This document shows positions 11,553 through 21,039 of a stretch of DNA of 34,916 nucleotides, piece after piece. Origin of the DNA: Phytophthora quininea (taxonomy: Eukaryota; Oomycota; Peronosporomycetes; Peronosporales; Peronosporaceae); assembly GCA_011947345.1 (NCBI GenBank), contig JAAVTG010000575.1:1-34916 (forward strand). Reading direction: 5' to 3'. Position numbers and translations under genes: made by a program. Under the pieces are notes generated by a model. That model searched no databases. It saw only the letters and a program-made list of their open reading frames with translations, and was not told the DNA's origin. Numbering within the stretch: the first letter of the stretch is position 1; the number at the start of each line of letters is the position of its first letter.

Positions 11553-11775
11553 CTGCATGTAGCTGTTGGGGTCTAGCACCTCGAGCGACAGCCAGCTGAT
11601 GATCTAGAGGCGTCAGCTGGAACGGACATTAGAAGACGTTAGGGTTCACTAAATGGCATCAATGTACATCACTTCAACACGATATAAGATTTAATACTAG
11701 AGCAGCTCCTCAGATTTGGCGTGTTGCAATCATCATTTTGCTGTTTGGTCGAGTTGACGCCTCAAAACCCTAAAT

Positions 11776-13539
11776 TTACCCTAAACTCCAGATGTTTTGG
11801 TATCTGTTCTCTTTCTGGGCCAATGAACGCCCCCAGTTTTGATTGATGATCGGTGTCATCCGTGCATTGTCAGCGTGTTGATGGCTAGAAGTTTGCGGAG
11901 CATTTGAGTTCAACTTCTTCACTAAAGCAGTCACTCCTGTGGACTCTAGACACCGTTGGAGGGCACTGTCAAGCCCATCGAAAGTCACGACGCCGGCACC
12001 AATTGCTCGCAGCTCAAGTTCTGCCATGATGTCACGCACGGTTGCGGTTCTGGTCGCATCTACGTGTTCGATAGTTTTCATTGCTACTTCTAGCAATGCT
12101 TTGACTTCTCGCAGAATGGCTACATGCGGCGGTACTCCGGCGGGCTGTAGACGATTGCTAGTGTCATCAATCCCACACATCTTCGACGACAAGTCTGCTA
12201 TTAGTGTGGGGTGTTGGAACAAGGGCGATTCCAGCAACGGGTGCTTAACTGAGAGATGTGTTCGCAGATACGGCGCGTGATATACTAACGAGGCCAGGCA
12301 AAATTCGCCGACGTAAGTTAACTGAGACGGTAATCCTGGAAATACACACGCAATAGCTTGTTCGACGGCAGCATCACGTTCGCCAAAGTGCGGGGGTAAA
12401 ACCGCAAATTTGTGACTTCCAGGTGGCAAGCCAGACACGGTTCTCCCGACATGCATATCACCTGCTGCTTCGTAGCGTAGATAAGTGTTCCGAACTCCTC
12501 CTAATGACCACCCAGCTCTCAGGTGCACAGCGGTCGATGACGGACAAGCCGTAGAACCTGACGCACAGTAAGTAGCCGCCCCTTTTCGCATAGAATGAGT
12601 ACCAAGCTCGTCTTGGTTTACTCCTCTCCTACGTAATTCAGCATTTGATTTATCTCTTTCTAACAATCGATGCAAGCACTTGCGGAATCGTTCATATTGA
12701 TTAATGCCGAGAAACAAAAGATCACTTCCGTCAAAAGATGAAGTCGCCCAAAACATAGCGATGGCGAGAACTGGGCAAATTGCTGGGTTCAAAGGGTTTG
12801 CGTATATATGGCGTGGGTCAAGGGGTCTGCTACCTTCTTGATCATTTTTTGGTGTGCGAAATAAATACAAAGAGCGTCTCCACTCCACTCCATGTGCCCA
12901 TGGTGAATCCCAAAAGCATTAGCGGACCGACACATTAAATTCCAAGCAATAATCATATATGCTCGAGCAAAAGCCATGTCGTTTGCCGAGCTCCTGAAAA
13001 GCTGCTCACACAAAAAACATACAGATCAAATGACAAAGGATCCTTGCCCGTCTTAGCGCGAATTTCTCCTCGTGCTGCAGCAGTCGCTCTATCTCGTTTC
13101 AATCCTTTGAAATACTTTTGTAAACCTTTTTCCATTGTTGACGGAATTTCAAGGCCATAGTCACGATATAAATTGAAGAGTCCCGCTCGATGTGTGTTCA
13201 ATGCTGAATAGCTTAAAGCAGTGCCATCAGACTTTTCCAGCGTTAGCAGCCAAGCTCCAAACACATCCATTTGCATGGCATCAAACCGAAGAGGGGGTTG
13301 GCTACGTCACGATCGAGTAGAGGCTTTAGTCGTTTCCGAAGCTGCTTCAAAGATGCACCCGAAACATCGCCAAGACGATCAGCGAAGGCAGGAGACACGA
13401 GATTTGGCTTGTATAGCACAATCCAGGCAATAAATCGACCGTAGGAGTTCTGGTACACAGCGCGAGAACGCGAGCTGACCGTGTTTCGCTGTATCTCCGT
13501 CACTTGCCTCGTCAAGTCTTCCCAGTCGACGGTCGCCAT
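11776..13539 (-). pseudogene. Crypton-like tyrosine recombinase, frame-broken
   Basis: Four overlapping minus-strand frames make one protein of roughly 580 residues. Start ATG at 13539-13537. The N-terminal part is a core-binding-like helical domain. The catalytic part has MCRSANAFGIHH (first Arg), THSMRKGAATYC (H-x2-R, His codon near 12597), HLRAGWS (His/Trp box) and a Tyr in NTYLRYEAAGD, the expected nucleophile. Breaks sit at 13283-13285 (AAA on plus), 13012-13017 (A run) and 12845-12850 (T run); each looks like one missing base. The long C-terminal tail to 11776 has no known motif. Stand-alone tyrosine recombinases of this size are typical of Crypton elements, which are known from oomycetes and move as circular DNA. 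No reverse transcriptase is present, against DIRS or Ngaro. The class is inferred. Confidence 0.65.
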
Positions 13540-13586
13540 CGTTTCGTTCTGCAGTCAGAAATTGTCTTGATTTTTGTATACCGAAC

Positions 13587-13745
13587 TTGCAGGACTTTTG
13601 TCCAGCAAAAGTGGTAGAAATTGGTTGTTGCCTCAGCCCTATAGTTAGCCCCTGTTTATTTTGATTATGCTGCTTTCCATTTGGAATTTGCAGGACACTT
13701 TGTCCTGCAGAAAGCAAACTGATGAGTCTATTGTCCTGCAAATTC
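13587..13745. repeat. Cluster of inverted GCAGGAC / GTCCTGC motifs beside the recombinase
   Basis: TTGCAGGAC occurs at 13587 and within 13684-13696, and GTCCTGC occurs twice. GAATTTGCAGGAC (13684-13696) and GTCCTGCAAATTC (13733-13745) are a perfect 13-bp inverted pair. Inside it, GCAGGACA and TGTCCTGC face each other across 3 bp, the geometry of a tyrosine-recombinase core site. It lies 50-200 bp upstream of the recombinase start. A role as its binding site is inference. Confidence 0.5.
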
Positions 13746-13823
13746 TGGAGAATGAGGCTCATCTCTCTCAAAAATCGTAATTAATGACAACTTTGAAACC
13801 CCTAATGCGACAGCATGCTCAGC

Positions 13824-13856
13824 GAGGAATTTCCATAACCAAGTGGAATTCCACTT
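13824..13856. repeat. Left 33-bp terminal inverted repeat
   Basis: Exact reverse complement of 14927-14959. The inner 16 bp, AAGTGGAATTCCACTT, is itself a perfect palindrome, so each end can form its own hairpin. Confidence 0.9.
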
Positions 13857-14112
13857 GCTTTTCCAAAGCGTGTGTAGAGACTGAGCCCACTCTCTGTGCG
13901 TATATGTTTGCAACTAGTTGGCCGGTCATGAGACTTGGAATTAAATCATAGAAAGTGGTGAGAAAACCATAGCATTTGGCAAGAAAATCATGACTTATTG
14001 ACAGAAAAACCTACTACCATCATGGCAATCGGAGATGAAATCATGGAAAATGGAAATGTGTATTTTGATTAAAGGAGCAACATATCTACTTGCTGGTTCG
14101 TCGCCTCCACTT

Positions 14113-14522
14113 CTACTTCTTGGTCCCTTTCGTTTTACATCGTTTATGCTTCTCTTTGGGTCCTGGTTTTTCTCCTCGTGAGCCTTTTTCCCTCGGCGAA
14201 GTCGGAACGACAGGCATGCGGCAGGACGTATCGATTGTAAGCGTAGAATCAATCGGAAAGGGTACAAACTTCAGCGTGTATGTGTCTCGAAAGTGTTGGA
14301 GCGAAAGTCGGTCGGCATCGTAAAGGTTAGCAATTGGAGTTCCATCTTGAATTGCAGCCGCCGTAGCGTGTACACATGAAAAGAATGGCACAACAACTTG
14401 TATACTATGTAGTAGTAACGTGTCAACGTCCAGCTGTAATTAGTGAACCTCACCACTACATGCTGACGAAAGTTCTGAGCCCAAGTCGAGCTGCAGCAGC
14501 CTGCGCTTCCACCGTTTTCCAC
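14113..14522 (-). pseudogene. SWIM-like C-terminal fragment of a Mutator-like transposase
   Basis: The minus strand reads RQHVVVRFTNYSW, then after a frame change CVHATAAAIQDGTPIANLYD, HFRDTYTLKFVPFPI and a Pro-rich basic tail with REKGSRGEKPGPKEK ending at 14113. This matches the order seen in Mutator-like transposases: a SWIM zinc finger (C-x-C then C-x-H), a Tyr-Pro-rich linker and a basic GRPK-like tail. The first two zinc Cys appear replaced, so the finger is degenerate. No catalytic core lies upstream within the element. Confidence 0.5.
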
Positions 14523-14926
14523 TGTTCAAGCGACAGCTTGAGCTTCTTGCGCGAGCGATAGTTCTTGCTCGCGAGGCGAGCTCTCGCCCGGCGATCGGCT
14601 TCACGAGAAGTTTCGGCCTCGGCACCACACGGGAACACGCGCTGAAGGTGCTTCCGTAGTCCTGCAGGCGTTTTCAAAACACGTTGACACCGGAAGCACT
14701 TTCTCGCCAATCGCTTACTTGGCCGGCCGCGTTTCTTGGGGACATGCTTCTTCGACTTGACCTTCACCGTTGAGCTTGGAGATTCGACACTGAAGAAGGA
14801 AAAAGTAAGAAAACACCCGTCCCGTCCCAGCCCACCCACTTACTTATGAACATCGTCGCGCGTTTTCTTAGCTACAACGACCAGATCCACTTGCTTATGG
14901 AACTCGTCACTGCTGGAGGTAAGAGT
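14456..14926 (-). CDS. Spliced basic protein with C2-type finger, N-terminal part of the Mutator-like element
   Basis: Exon 2 (14789-14456) encodes a Lys/Arg-rich protein with KKRGRPSKR (AT-hook-like) and CFRCQRVLKTPAGLRKHLQ, a zinc-finger-like C-x2-C with downstream His, then a basic helical tail. A convincing 54-bp intron lies at 14843-14790: donor GTAAGT, long pyrimidine tract and acceptor TTCTTCAG. Splicing joins a frame containing AKKTRDDVH in exon 1 to VESPSSTVK in exon 2 without a stop. The start is uncertain; exon 1 stays open towards the right terminal repeat and no ATG is obvious. The intron donor lies inside one of the 50-bp subterminal repeats. Function unknown; DNA binding to element ends is plausible. 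Confidence 0.5.
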
Positions 14927-14959
14927 AAGTGGAATTCCACTTGGTTATGGAAATTCCTC
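14927..14959. repeat. Right 33-bp terminal inverted repeat
   Basis: Perfect partner of 13824-13856. It is also the last of three subterminal copies of a CCACTTnnTTATG motif (at 14836, 14887 and 14937) spaced 50-51 bp apart. Confidence 0.9.
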
Positions 14960-15494
14960 CATTCCCTGCCATAGCGTAAAACCTCCGACTTCTCCGACAG
15001 CTCCGACCTGCACATAAAAGCGTGAAAAGTCGGGGTGTCACGTTGCTGCTTTAGACAAACGTTGGGGACGGTGAGGGCACTCGCTACGCTCGCGCAAAAA
15101 AATATGTAAGGCCTTGTGCTTTGCCCTCACACTTTCGGCTTTGGCGGGGGCCCTCTCCCCTGCCACGCCGTGACGCTGCGGGAACGGGCTTTGCTTGGTT
15201 GGCCCTCTTGGTGCTGATCCCTTCAACGGCAATGACATCCATCCTTTCGCTCCGACCAATGAAAGACTTCCAAAACTCGCACATCGCAAAAAAGATGCAC
15301 ATCTTACACTCTCACTTTCACAGGGAAAGGCGCTCGCAAATCACGGCGCAAATTGTGAAGACCGGTTTGGCGTCTCTCCAATTTGAGCGCAACTGATACT
15401 AGTAGTTCATAAGTGAGTGTACTTTGGCTGGTTGTGGTGCGTTGGACTCGAGCTCTAACTACATCGCTTTATTTCCTGTTCTGCTTCTCACAAG
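14960..15494. other. Spacer between Mutator-like and Harbinger elements
   Basis: No gene seen. It contains an inverted pair GTGAGGGCA / TGCCCTCAC (about 15069-15078 and 15120-15128) and a GC-rich stretch. The word GCGCAACTG at 15386-15394 has an inverted counterpart at 17732-17740 on the other side of the Harbinger genes and may mark that element's ends. Confidence 0.35.
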
Positions 15495-16327
15495 ATGGCA
15501 CCTACCAAGCCTAAAACAGGGAGGGAAAGAGCTGGACTGGGCCGGAGCTGAATCGCATGCTTACTGCAGTTGAAGACATCCTGCCTCTCGGAGCCAACGA
15601 GTGGGAGAACGTTGCAACGCGATACGGCCTGGAGCTTCCACGTGAGTTTTCGGAGCGTGACATGGACGCTATCAAGAGGAAATTCATGGTGCTAAAGAAC
15701 TCTATAAAGCCCACTGGCGACCCGGCATGTCCGAAGGAGGTAGTACGCGTAAAACGCGCGTACTACAAGATGGAATGCCGTTCAGGCGTTGAGGAATTCG
15801 AGGACACGGTGGCTCTACCACTAGCTCCTGACGACACGATCTTGGCAGCACCAACTGGACAAGACACGACAACAGCGGCCTCAACTTCTCCCAGTGCGGC
15901 CTTTGCGACTCCTGCAGCAGCGGTGCCACAGCCTTCCGCAGTTGATAGCAACGCTGAGCACGAATCCGGAGCACGGTCGGCATCCAAGCGGTGTGGCAAG
16001 ACGCCAAACCAGCTTGCTGCTCTAAGTGATCAGCTGAAGCGCAGCTGTGCATCTGCTGAAGGTGTAGTAATTTCCCACACCGTCAAACGCAGGAGGACAA
16101 TCGATAGTTTGCTGAGTAAGCTGGAGCGCGAAAATGGTGATGGCTCCGACATGATGCAAGCAATCGTGGCTATGGAGGAGCGGGCTGCTGCGCGAGAGAT
16201 GGAATACCGTCGAGAGCGCGACGAACGAGAGGCTAAGCGGGAGGAGCGGGAGCACCGCCGCGACGAATTGTTTTTCGTCTTGATGGCGAAGCTGTTGGGT
16301 GACAAGGCGGAACCATCCAGCAGCTAG
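15495..16327 (+). CDS. Myb/SANT-like accessory protein of the Harbinger element
   Basis: A Trp-containing N-terminus is followed by ELNRMLTAVEDILPLGANEWENVATRYGLELP, a trihelix/Myb-like DNA-binding domain. A variable Ala/Thr/Pro-rich middle follows, then a long Arg/Glu-rich coiled coil (EERAAAREMEYRRERDERE) ending MAKLLGD. PIF/Harbinger elements need such a protein to carry the transposase to the element ends. The clear open frame starts at 15557, but the domain's first helix lies upstream and leads to an ATG at 15495, one frame away; the shift between about 15510 and 15535 again fits one missing base. The gene points at the transposase gene. Confidence 0.75.
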
Positions 16328-16438
16328 AGTTCAAGCACGTTAGTTGAGAGATTCAGAACAGGATAACCGTAAATTCACTCATCTTCCAAGCGAACAGCTT
16401 TGTATTTCTCTTACACCAAGTGTCTCGGTCAACTAACC

Positions 16439-17605
16439 TTAAAGCCCCGCAAACACGCTTCGAATCTGGCTGATGCCAGTCTTCCTGACGTGAAAGTTGT
16501 ACAGTCGATAAACGTTCCGTAGGAGACGTCCGCGTACGTCGGGATCGAATGGGAGGCGTAGTTGAAGACGACGATAACAGCGTTCGGCGGATCCCATTCC
16601 CCATTCTGCTGCCTGCCGCACCGACGTGATTGCATTGCTTAGCGCCACCAAACCAAGGCGGCAATCAGCATGAGCTCGTTCTAAATCCCCTTCTTTTAGT
16701 GGTGTTCGAATCCTCCCAAACAACGCTCGGCTAACGGGGAAAGCTGAGTCAGCAACAACCCCACAACCTTCAAGCGTCCACAACGGGTCTGCCAGGCGTA
16801 GCTGTAGCTGTCGACTCGTTTCACCATCGTTCCAGGAACCTGGAAGGTTGTGGCGGCCCCATACAAGTGTTCCATCGACACCGTAGCACAAAGTGCCTGT
16901 GACAAGAACTGAATGCAGCCACCCTGGTGTACACAGCAATTAGTTAGCTAGTAGAACTTAATTTAATGAGCTTGGAACTTACCGTTGTAGTGAGCGTTCT
17001 GTAGATCAGCGTCGGTAGGACTTTGAACACGGTAATTTTTCCATCTACAAACCCCCACACTCCATCGAGCAAAGGCTCTCTTGCCTGCACTTGACGCGCC
17101 CATTGGCGTTGCTGCTGCTTAGTAGGAAAACGTACTTGGGCGTCTGGAAGCTCTCTCAATGATGCATCCAACGCAGCCTCAGCTTTGCTGAGGACGCGTG
17201 ACAGAGTGGCAGGGGAATCCCGAAGATTTCTGAGAGCGTCTTGGCTTCGACAGCAGCAGAATAGTAGTGCAGCACGCACGCTAAAGCGGCATGCTTTACA
17301 ACTAGTGCTGGGGGCCGTCCACGTTGGCCAAGGCCGGATCTAATTACGTAATGCTTCGAAAACACCTTCAGCAGCTCCTCAAAGGCTTCAGGCGGGATTG
17401 ACACGGTGGCCACAAAGCTTCCTTCTGTACGGCTAGCGTACATAACGTGCCAAGGCGAGTCCAGCGGCGAGATGAGCGCCTCTCTCGTCAGATAGTTCCT
17501 CTCTCGAACCATTATTCGCAGGCGCAGCAGCAACAGAATAAGGCGACGTGAACGCTTCACTCGCCGTGCATCTTGAGCGGCAACCAAGACAGACGGTGAC
17601 AGCAT
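16439..17605 (-). CDS. PIF/Harbinger DDE transposase, one intron, two frame breaks
   Basis: Start chosen at the ATG 17605-17603; an upstream in-frame ATG at 17719 adds a region unlike the family. Motifs in order: an N-terminal helical region, SGLGQRGRPPALVVKHAALACVL and KTLSEIFGIP, a helix-turn-helix-like block, LLDGVWGFVDGK (first catalytic Asp), GSWNDGETS and VADSAFP (second Asp), AEWGMGS (Glu) and a tail with NVYRLYNFHVRK. The frame breaks at the G run 17212-17215 and the T run 17036-17040, each consistent with one missing base. A 59-bp intron (16982-16924; GTAAGT donor, CTAAC branch-like site, ACACCAG acceptor) joins frames that then read into GWLHSVLVTG. All catalytic residues are present, so the copy may be functional if the breaks are base-calling errors. 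Confidence 0.8.
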
Positions 17606-17933
17606 TTCGCAACTCGTGCGAAGCTTGATTTGTGTGGTTATTGATGGCTCGCTCTTGTTGCGTGTGCACGTAATTTCAGGGATAGGTGATCGCAAACTGC
17701 CTGCAAAGGATGCTCGCAAAATGAAATGCTACTGCAGTTGCGCGATTTTGAAAGTCTTCCAATCAGCACCTTCTGACAATATTTAGTACTAGGCTTACTA
17801 TGCATATCACGCAAATCTCGATGGATGCAGCTTGTGATATGCTACCACCGGGCCTCATTTGAAGTTTGTATGAAAATTACGATTGGACGGTCGGAGATTT
17901 AACGATATTCATCCATAAATGTTGCACCTGCTG

Positions 17934-18203
17934 TCATAGCATCTGTCCGGGCGGAGCGACAAGTAGCCAGGTCAATGACTCCGTCTCTGAATGATTCTTC
18001 GTCCGTGCTCTCATAAATGCATTGTAGGGTACAGGCACACGATACATGTACAACGAGTGAGCTACCTGTCCTGTTGTAGCGGAACTTGTAATCAAAGCAA
18101 CCACGATGACAAGAAATACCAAGAAATGAAGAACTCGCACCTTCTTAAGGCTCTCACCTTCTTTAAGATGGGATGTTGTCGGTTCGACTCGAACAGACAA
18201 CAT
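17934..18203 (-). other. Signal-peptide-like minus frame, doubtful
   Basis: The minus frame ending at 17934 contains VRVLHFLVFLVIVVALITSS followed by a polar tail, which resembles a secretion signal. The only near ATG lies inside the 18161-18215 inverted repeat and gives an unlikely 18-residue leader. It may be a remnant of another secreted-protein gene or chance. No RxLR or EER is present. Confidence 0.2.
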
Positions 18204-18215
18204 CCCATCCAAAAG
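18161..18215. repeat. Inverted repeat, 20-bp arms, 15-bp loop
   Basis: Arms 18161-18180 and 18196-18215 match at 18 of 20 positions, with the inner 14 bp (GATGGGATGTTGTC) perfect. The loop carries a TTCGA/TCGAA mini-inversion. It sits about 180 bp upstream of the effector start. Confidence 0.8.
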
Positions 18216-18368
18216 ATGAACACGCACCGCTGTCCGAGATGACAAAAACCGGATGGAGCATATCAATTGTTGACAATGCATCACAATGAGACATCCGGAA
18301 TAATGATCCCCCGAAAGCTTTGCCGTTCGCCCCTGAACCACTCGACGCCCTCGTCTTCATTGTATAAG

Positions 18369-18375
18369 TCATTCT
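18369..18375 (+). promoter_or_regulatory. Candidate oomycete initiator (TCATTCT)
   Basis: Matches the pyrimidine-CA-pyrimidine oomycete initiator pattern and lies 21 bp upstream of the effector ATG, a usual distance. Short motif, so chance is possible. Confidence 0.3.
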
Positions 18376-18395
18376 CCGAACTGCACTGTTGGACT

Positions 18396-19538
18396 ATGAG
18401 AATTTTTCACTTCCTGTTACATATATTCATCGTGATTGCTCTCGGCAACGCTAGAGCCGCAACCGGCTCGGCAGGAAGGCTGTTGAGAGTGACAACTACC
18501 GTCGATGGAGTCGACAACTCGGAAGAGCGAGTGTCCAACCTCTCGCTGCTGAAAAATGCCATGTCCAAGACCCAGTCCAAAATCTCTTCGGCAGCGTCGT
18601 CAGTCAAGCTCCAACTGTGGGGAACGAGCGGCAAGAACGTCGACGAGTTGAAGAAACTGCTGGGCCTGCAGAACTTCGACGACGCAGCGTTGAAGGCGTC
18701 ATCGCAGTTCAAAGTGTACGACGAACTACTGACTGCCCAAGTGTCTCGCTGGTACAAGAAGGACATGACCCCAGAGCAGGTTCGTGTTTTCCTCGGCATG
18801 GACAAAATGTCGGACCCCGTGATGTTCGACAGCCTCAACTGGAAATACTACGGACAGTTCGTAGAGAAGCAGATTCCGGTGTGGATCAAGAAGGACGAAT
18901 CGCTGACCAACGTCTGGAACAATTTAGAACTGAGCGTTGCCACCAATATCTATGTGTTGTCGAATAGTCCCAAATACAGACTCTACGACAATTTCATGAC
19001 CAAGAAGTTCGAAGGGTACGCCATGAACTCGCTGACGAAGGAGGAAGTGGCGACCAAGATGAAGATTACGAACATGCATGGCCTGGAAAAGAAAGTGAAC
19101 AAAATATGGCTCAAGAGATATGGCGAGTCACTGGAAAAGTACCGACTGGACGGTTGGTACAACAACGGCTTCACAAGCTACGATGTCTGGGCAACGCTGA
19201 AGGTGGGGGCTATTCGGCCCAATGAGCGAGCGAACTCTCCAAAGTACCAGACGTATCTAAGTTATGTCAAGAAGCTGGACAACGAGGTTGAAATTTACAG
19301 ACAGTATCTCCTGCCAGTTGCCAACGCCATTGGGAAGAAGGCCACGGACGCGGAAATCAGCACGAGAATCAAGATCTGGGTTGACTCTAATCGATCCGAG
19401 AACTTTGTCAAGTACGCGCTGGGCTTGAACGGACTGAAGGGGAAGGAGCTGACGAAGAACAAGAACTACAAATACTTTGAGGCGTTTGTCAAGGATTGGG
19501 ACACGCAGAAGCTGGTACGCGAACAAGTGATGCGGTAA
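18396..19538 (+). CDS. RxLR effector with WY/LWY modules, copy 1, intact
   Basis: A 380-residue secreted protein. The start at 18396 is chosen because it begins a clean signal peptide (residues 1 to about 21, hydrophobic core 6-16); the frame is open further upstream but that part is not signal-like. RLLR at residues 28-31 and EER at 43-45 form the host-targeting leader of oomycete effectors. The rest is a chain of alpha-helical modules with the W and Y signature (KLQLW, LLGL, FKVYDEL; SRWYKKD, FLGM, WKYYGQF; VWIKKD; RLDGWYNNGF; IKIWVDS). Such WY/LWY proteins act inside plant cells, often on immune signalling or RNA silencing; the target here is unknown. No stops or frame breaks and no intron are seen. 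It is the only undamaged member of the family here. Confidence 0.93.
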   Translation: MRIFHFLLHIFIVIALGNARAATGSAGRLLRVTTTVDGVDNSEERVSNLSLLKNAMSKTQSKISSAASSVKLQLWGTSGKNVDELKKLLGLQNFDDAALKASSQFKVYDELLTAQVSRWYKKDMTPEQVRVFLGMDKMSDPVMFDSLNWKYYGQFVEKQIPVWIKKDESLTNVWNNLELSVATNIYVLSNSPKYRLYDNFMTKKFEGYAMNSLTKEEVATKMKITNMHGLEKKVNKIWLKRYGESLEKYRLDGWYNNGFTSYDVWATLKVGAIRPNERANSPKYQTYLSYVKKLDNEVEIYRQYLLPVANAIGKKATDAEISTRIKIWVDSNRSENFVKYALGLNGLKGKELTKNKNYKYFEAFVKDWDTQKLVREQVMR

Positions 19539-20442
19539 ACGGAGTTAACTCTACGAAGTGTAAGACGAGGTAGAGCAAGTAAGCAATTCAGTGCTGCATC
19601 CAAGAATTGCATTTCGTTTACGGGACGCTGAAGAGTGTCATGAAGCTTTGTCGGTTCGATCGCTGAACCATTGGATAATTCACTCGACAAACCGCACGAC
19701 AATGCGCGTTCACCCCTTCTTCCTACTCATCCTGGCTGCTCTCGTGGCAAGCTGCACCGCCGCCCAATCGACTGCAGACTCGACAGGAAGGTCGCTGAGA
19801 GTTGCTGTTACGTTCGGTGAGGTCGACAATTCTGAAGAGCGAGCCCCCAACCTCTCGCTGCTGAAAAATGCCATGTCCAAGACCATCACTTCAGCAGCGA
19901 CGTCGATGAAGATCAAAATGTGGGGAACTAGTGGCAAGAGCGTCGACGAGTTGAAGAAACTGCTGGGCCTGCAGAACTTCGACGACGCAGCGTTGAAGGC
20001 GTCATCGCAGTTCAAAGTGTACGACGAACTACTGACTGCCCAAGTGTCTCGCTGGTCCAAGAAGGACATGGCCCCAGAGCAGGTTCGTGTCTTCCTCGGC
20101 ATGGACAAAATGTCGGACTCCGTGATGTTCGACAGCCTCAACTGGAAATACTACGGACAGTTCGTAGAGAAGCAGATCCCGGTGTGGATCAAGAAGGACG
20201 AATCGGTGACCACATTCTAGAAGAACTTGGGCCTGAATAAAAACTATACGATAAATTTGTGACCAACAAGTCTGAAAAGTAGGCCGGAAACATGCCTACC
20301 AAGCCTGAAGTGGAGGCGAAGATGAGATCAGTAAGATGCAAGGTATGGAGCGGTATATCAACAAGGTCTGATTGGAGAGGTACGCGACAAAGTTCAACAA
20401 ATTCCGACTGGATGGCTGGAAGAACAGTGGCTTTACGAGCTA

Positions 20443-20466
20443 ACGTGGTTTATCAATTGATGACCC
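20443..20466. repeat. Left 24-bp inverted repeat of pogo-like element
   Basis: Exact reverse complement of 21314-21337; contains the palindrome TCAATTGA. Confidence 0.92.
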
Positions 20467-21039
20467 ACCAGGGGAAGTTAAGCGCAAACGGGGATGCCGA
20501 AAAATCCGTTTTGCTTAACGACTTCTGGTTTGTTGCACGATATTCTAGAGACGCTGAACGATTTTTTCTCCCAGGCCGCAGCAAAAACGAACTGGAATAG
20601 GCTGCGGAACTAAGGGCCAAAGTTGGCGAAGATATCGCTTTTTATTACCGATTTACCAATTCATGACCCACTGGTCCCCTGTACAAAGTCCCATATAAAC
20701 TACACAAGCATGCTGTCCAGCACAGCCGGAGATACAGCTGGTGTCGATAAAAGCTCCACGCAGTCTGATAGTAGCTTCAGTTGGCGTGCTTTTGCGCTTG
20801 CATCGCTTCTTTCGCGGAGGAGAGGTCTCCAATGCGAATAATCTTCGCTGTCGAATCGACGGTCTTGCGCGAGCCTTTTTCCTCACAGGCGAGGGAGGAA
20901 GAGCATAAATTTCCTCTCGACAGTCTTGTCGAACGCGCAGCCAGTTTGCTAAGCCAAGCTTACTTCGAATGATGTAATTCGATTCACTCTTATGCAGCCG
21001 TGCCATCATGTTGGGTAGTGAGAGAGGGAATATCCCGCT

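Larger units (their letters stand above)
13824..14959. mobile_element. Mutator-like deletion derivative with 33-bp terminal inverted repeats
   Basis: A 1136-bp unit bounded by perfect 33-bp inverted repeats (13824-13856 and 14927-14959) beginning GAGGAATTTCC. Inside are two minus-strand coding remnants: a spliced basic N-terminal protein and a SWIM-like C-terminal part that resembles Mutator-like transposases. The DDE core is missing, so this is a non-autonomous derivative. No 9-bp target duplication is visible outside the repeats. Superfamily rests on the SWIM-like remnant. Confidence 0.6.
15360..17765. mobile_element. PIF/Harbinger-type DNA transposon with two convergent genes
   Basis: A Myb-like protein gene on plus and a DDE transposase gene on minus, tail to tail with about 110 bp between stops, is the standard two-protein PIF/Harbinger set. 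Boundaries are approximate. Imperfect inverted similarity around GCGCAACTG (15386 and 17740) suggests the ends lie close by, but a 3-bp target duplication could not be fixed. Confidence 0.6.
17606..18395. other. Spacer upstream of effector copy 1
   Basis: Holds the right end of the Harbinger element, an AT-richer stretch, a signal-peptide-like minus frame (17934-18203) and an inverted repeat (18161-18215). No other gene is supported. Confidence 0.4.

Noticed and set aside
11640..11652. TTAGGGTT word as a telomere-like repeat
   Set aside because: Only a single unit; no tandem array.
17606..17719. Longer N-terminus for the Harbinger transposase
   Set aside because: The extra 38 residues do not resemble the family; the ATG at 17605 fits better.
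18171..18195. B-box-like GGTTCGACTC suggesting a tRNA gene
   Set aside because: The flanks do not form a T-stem, and no A-box, anticodon arm or acceptor stem can be built; the sequence is the loop of an inverted repeat.
18267..18395. Longer N-terminus for effector copy 1
   Set aside because: The frame is open but this part is not signal-like; the ATG at 18396 gives a clean signal peptide at the expected distance from RLLR.
18407..18838. 143-codon minus frames antisense to effector copies 1 and 2 (also 19710-20141)
   Set aside because: They mirror the effector codons and appear in both duplicates for that reason; no motif or start context supports them.
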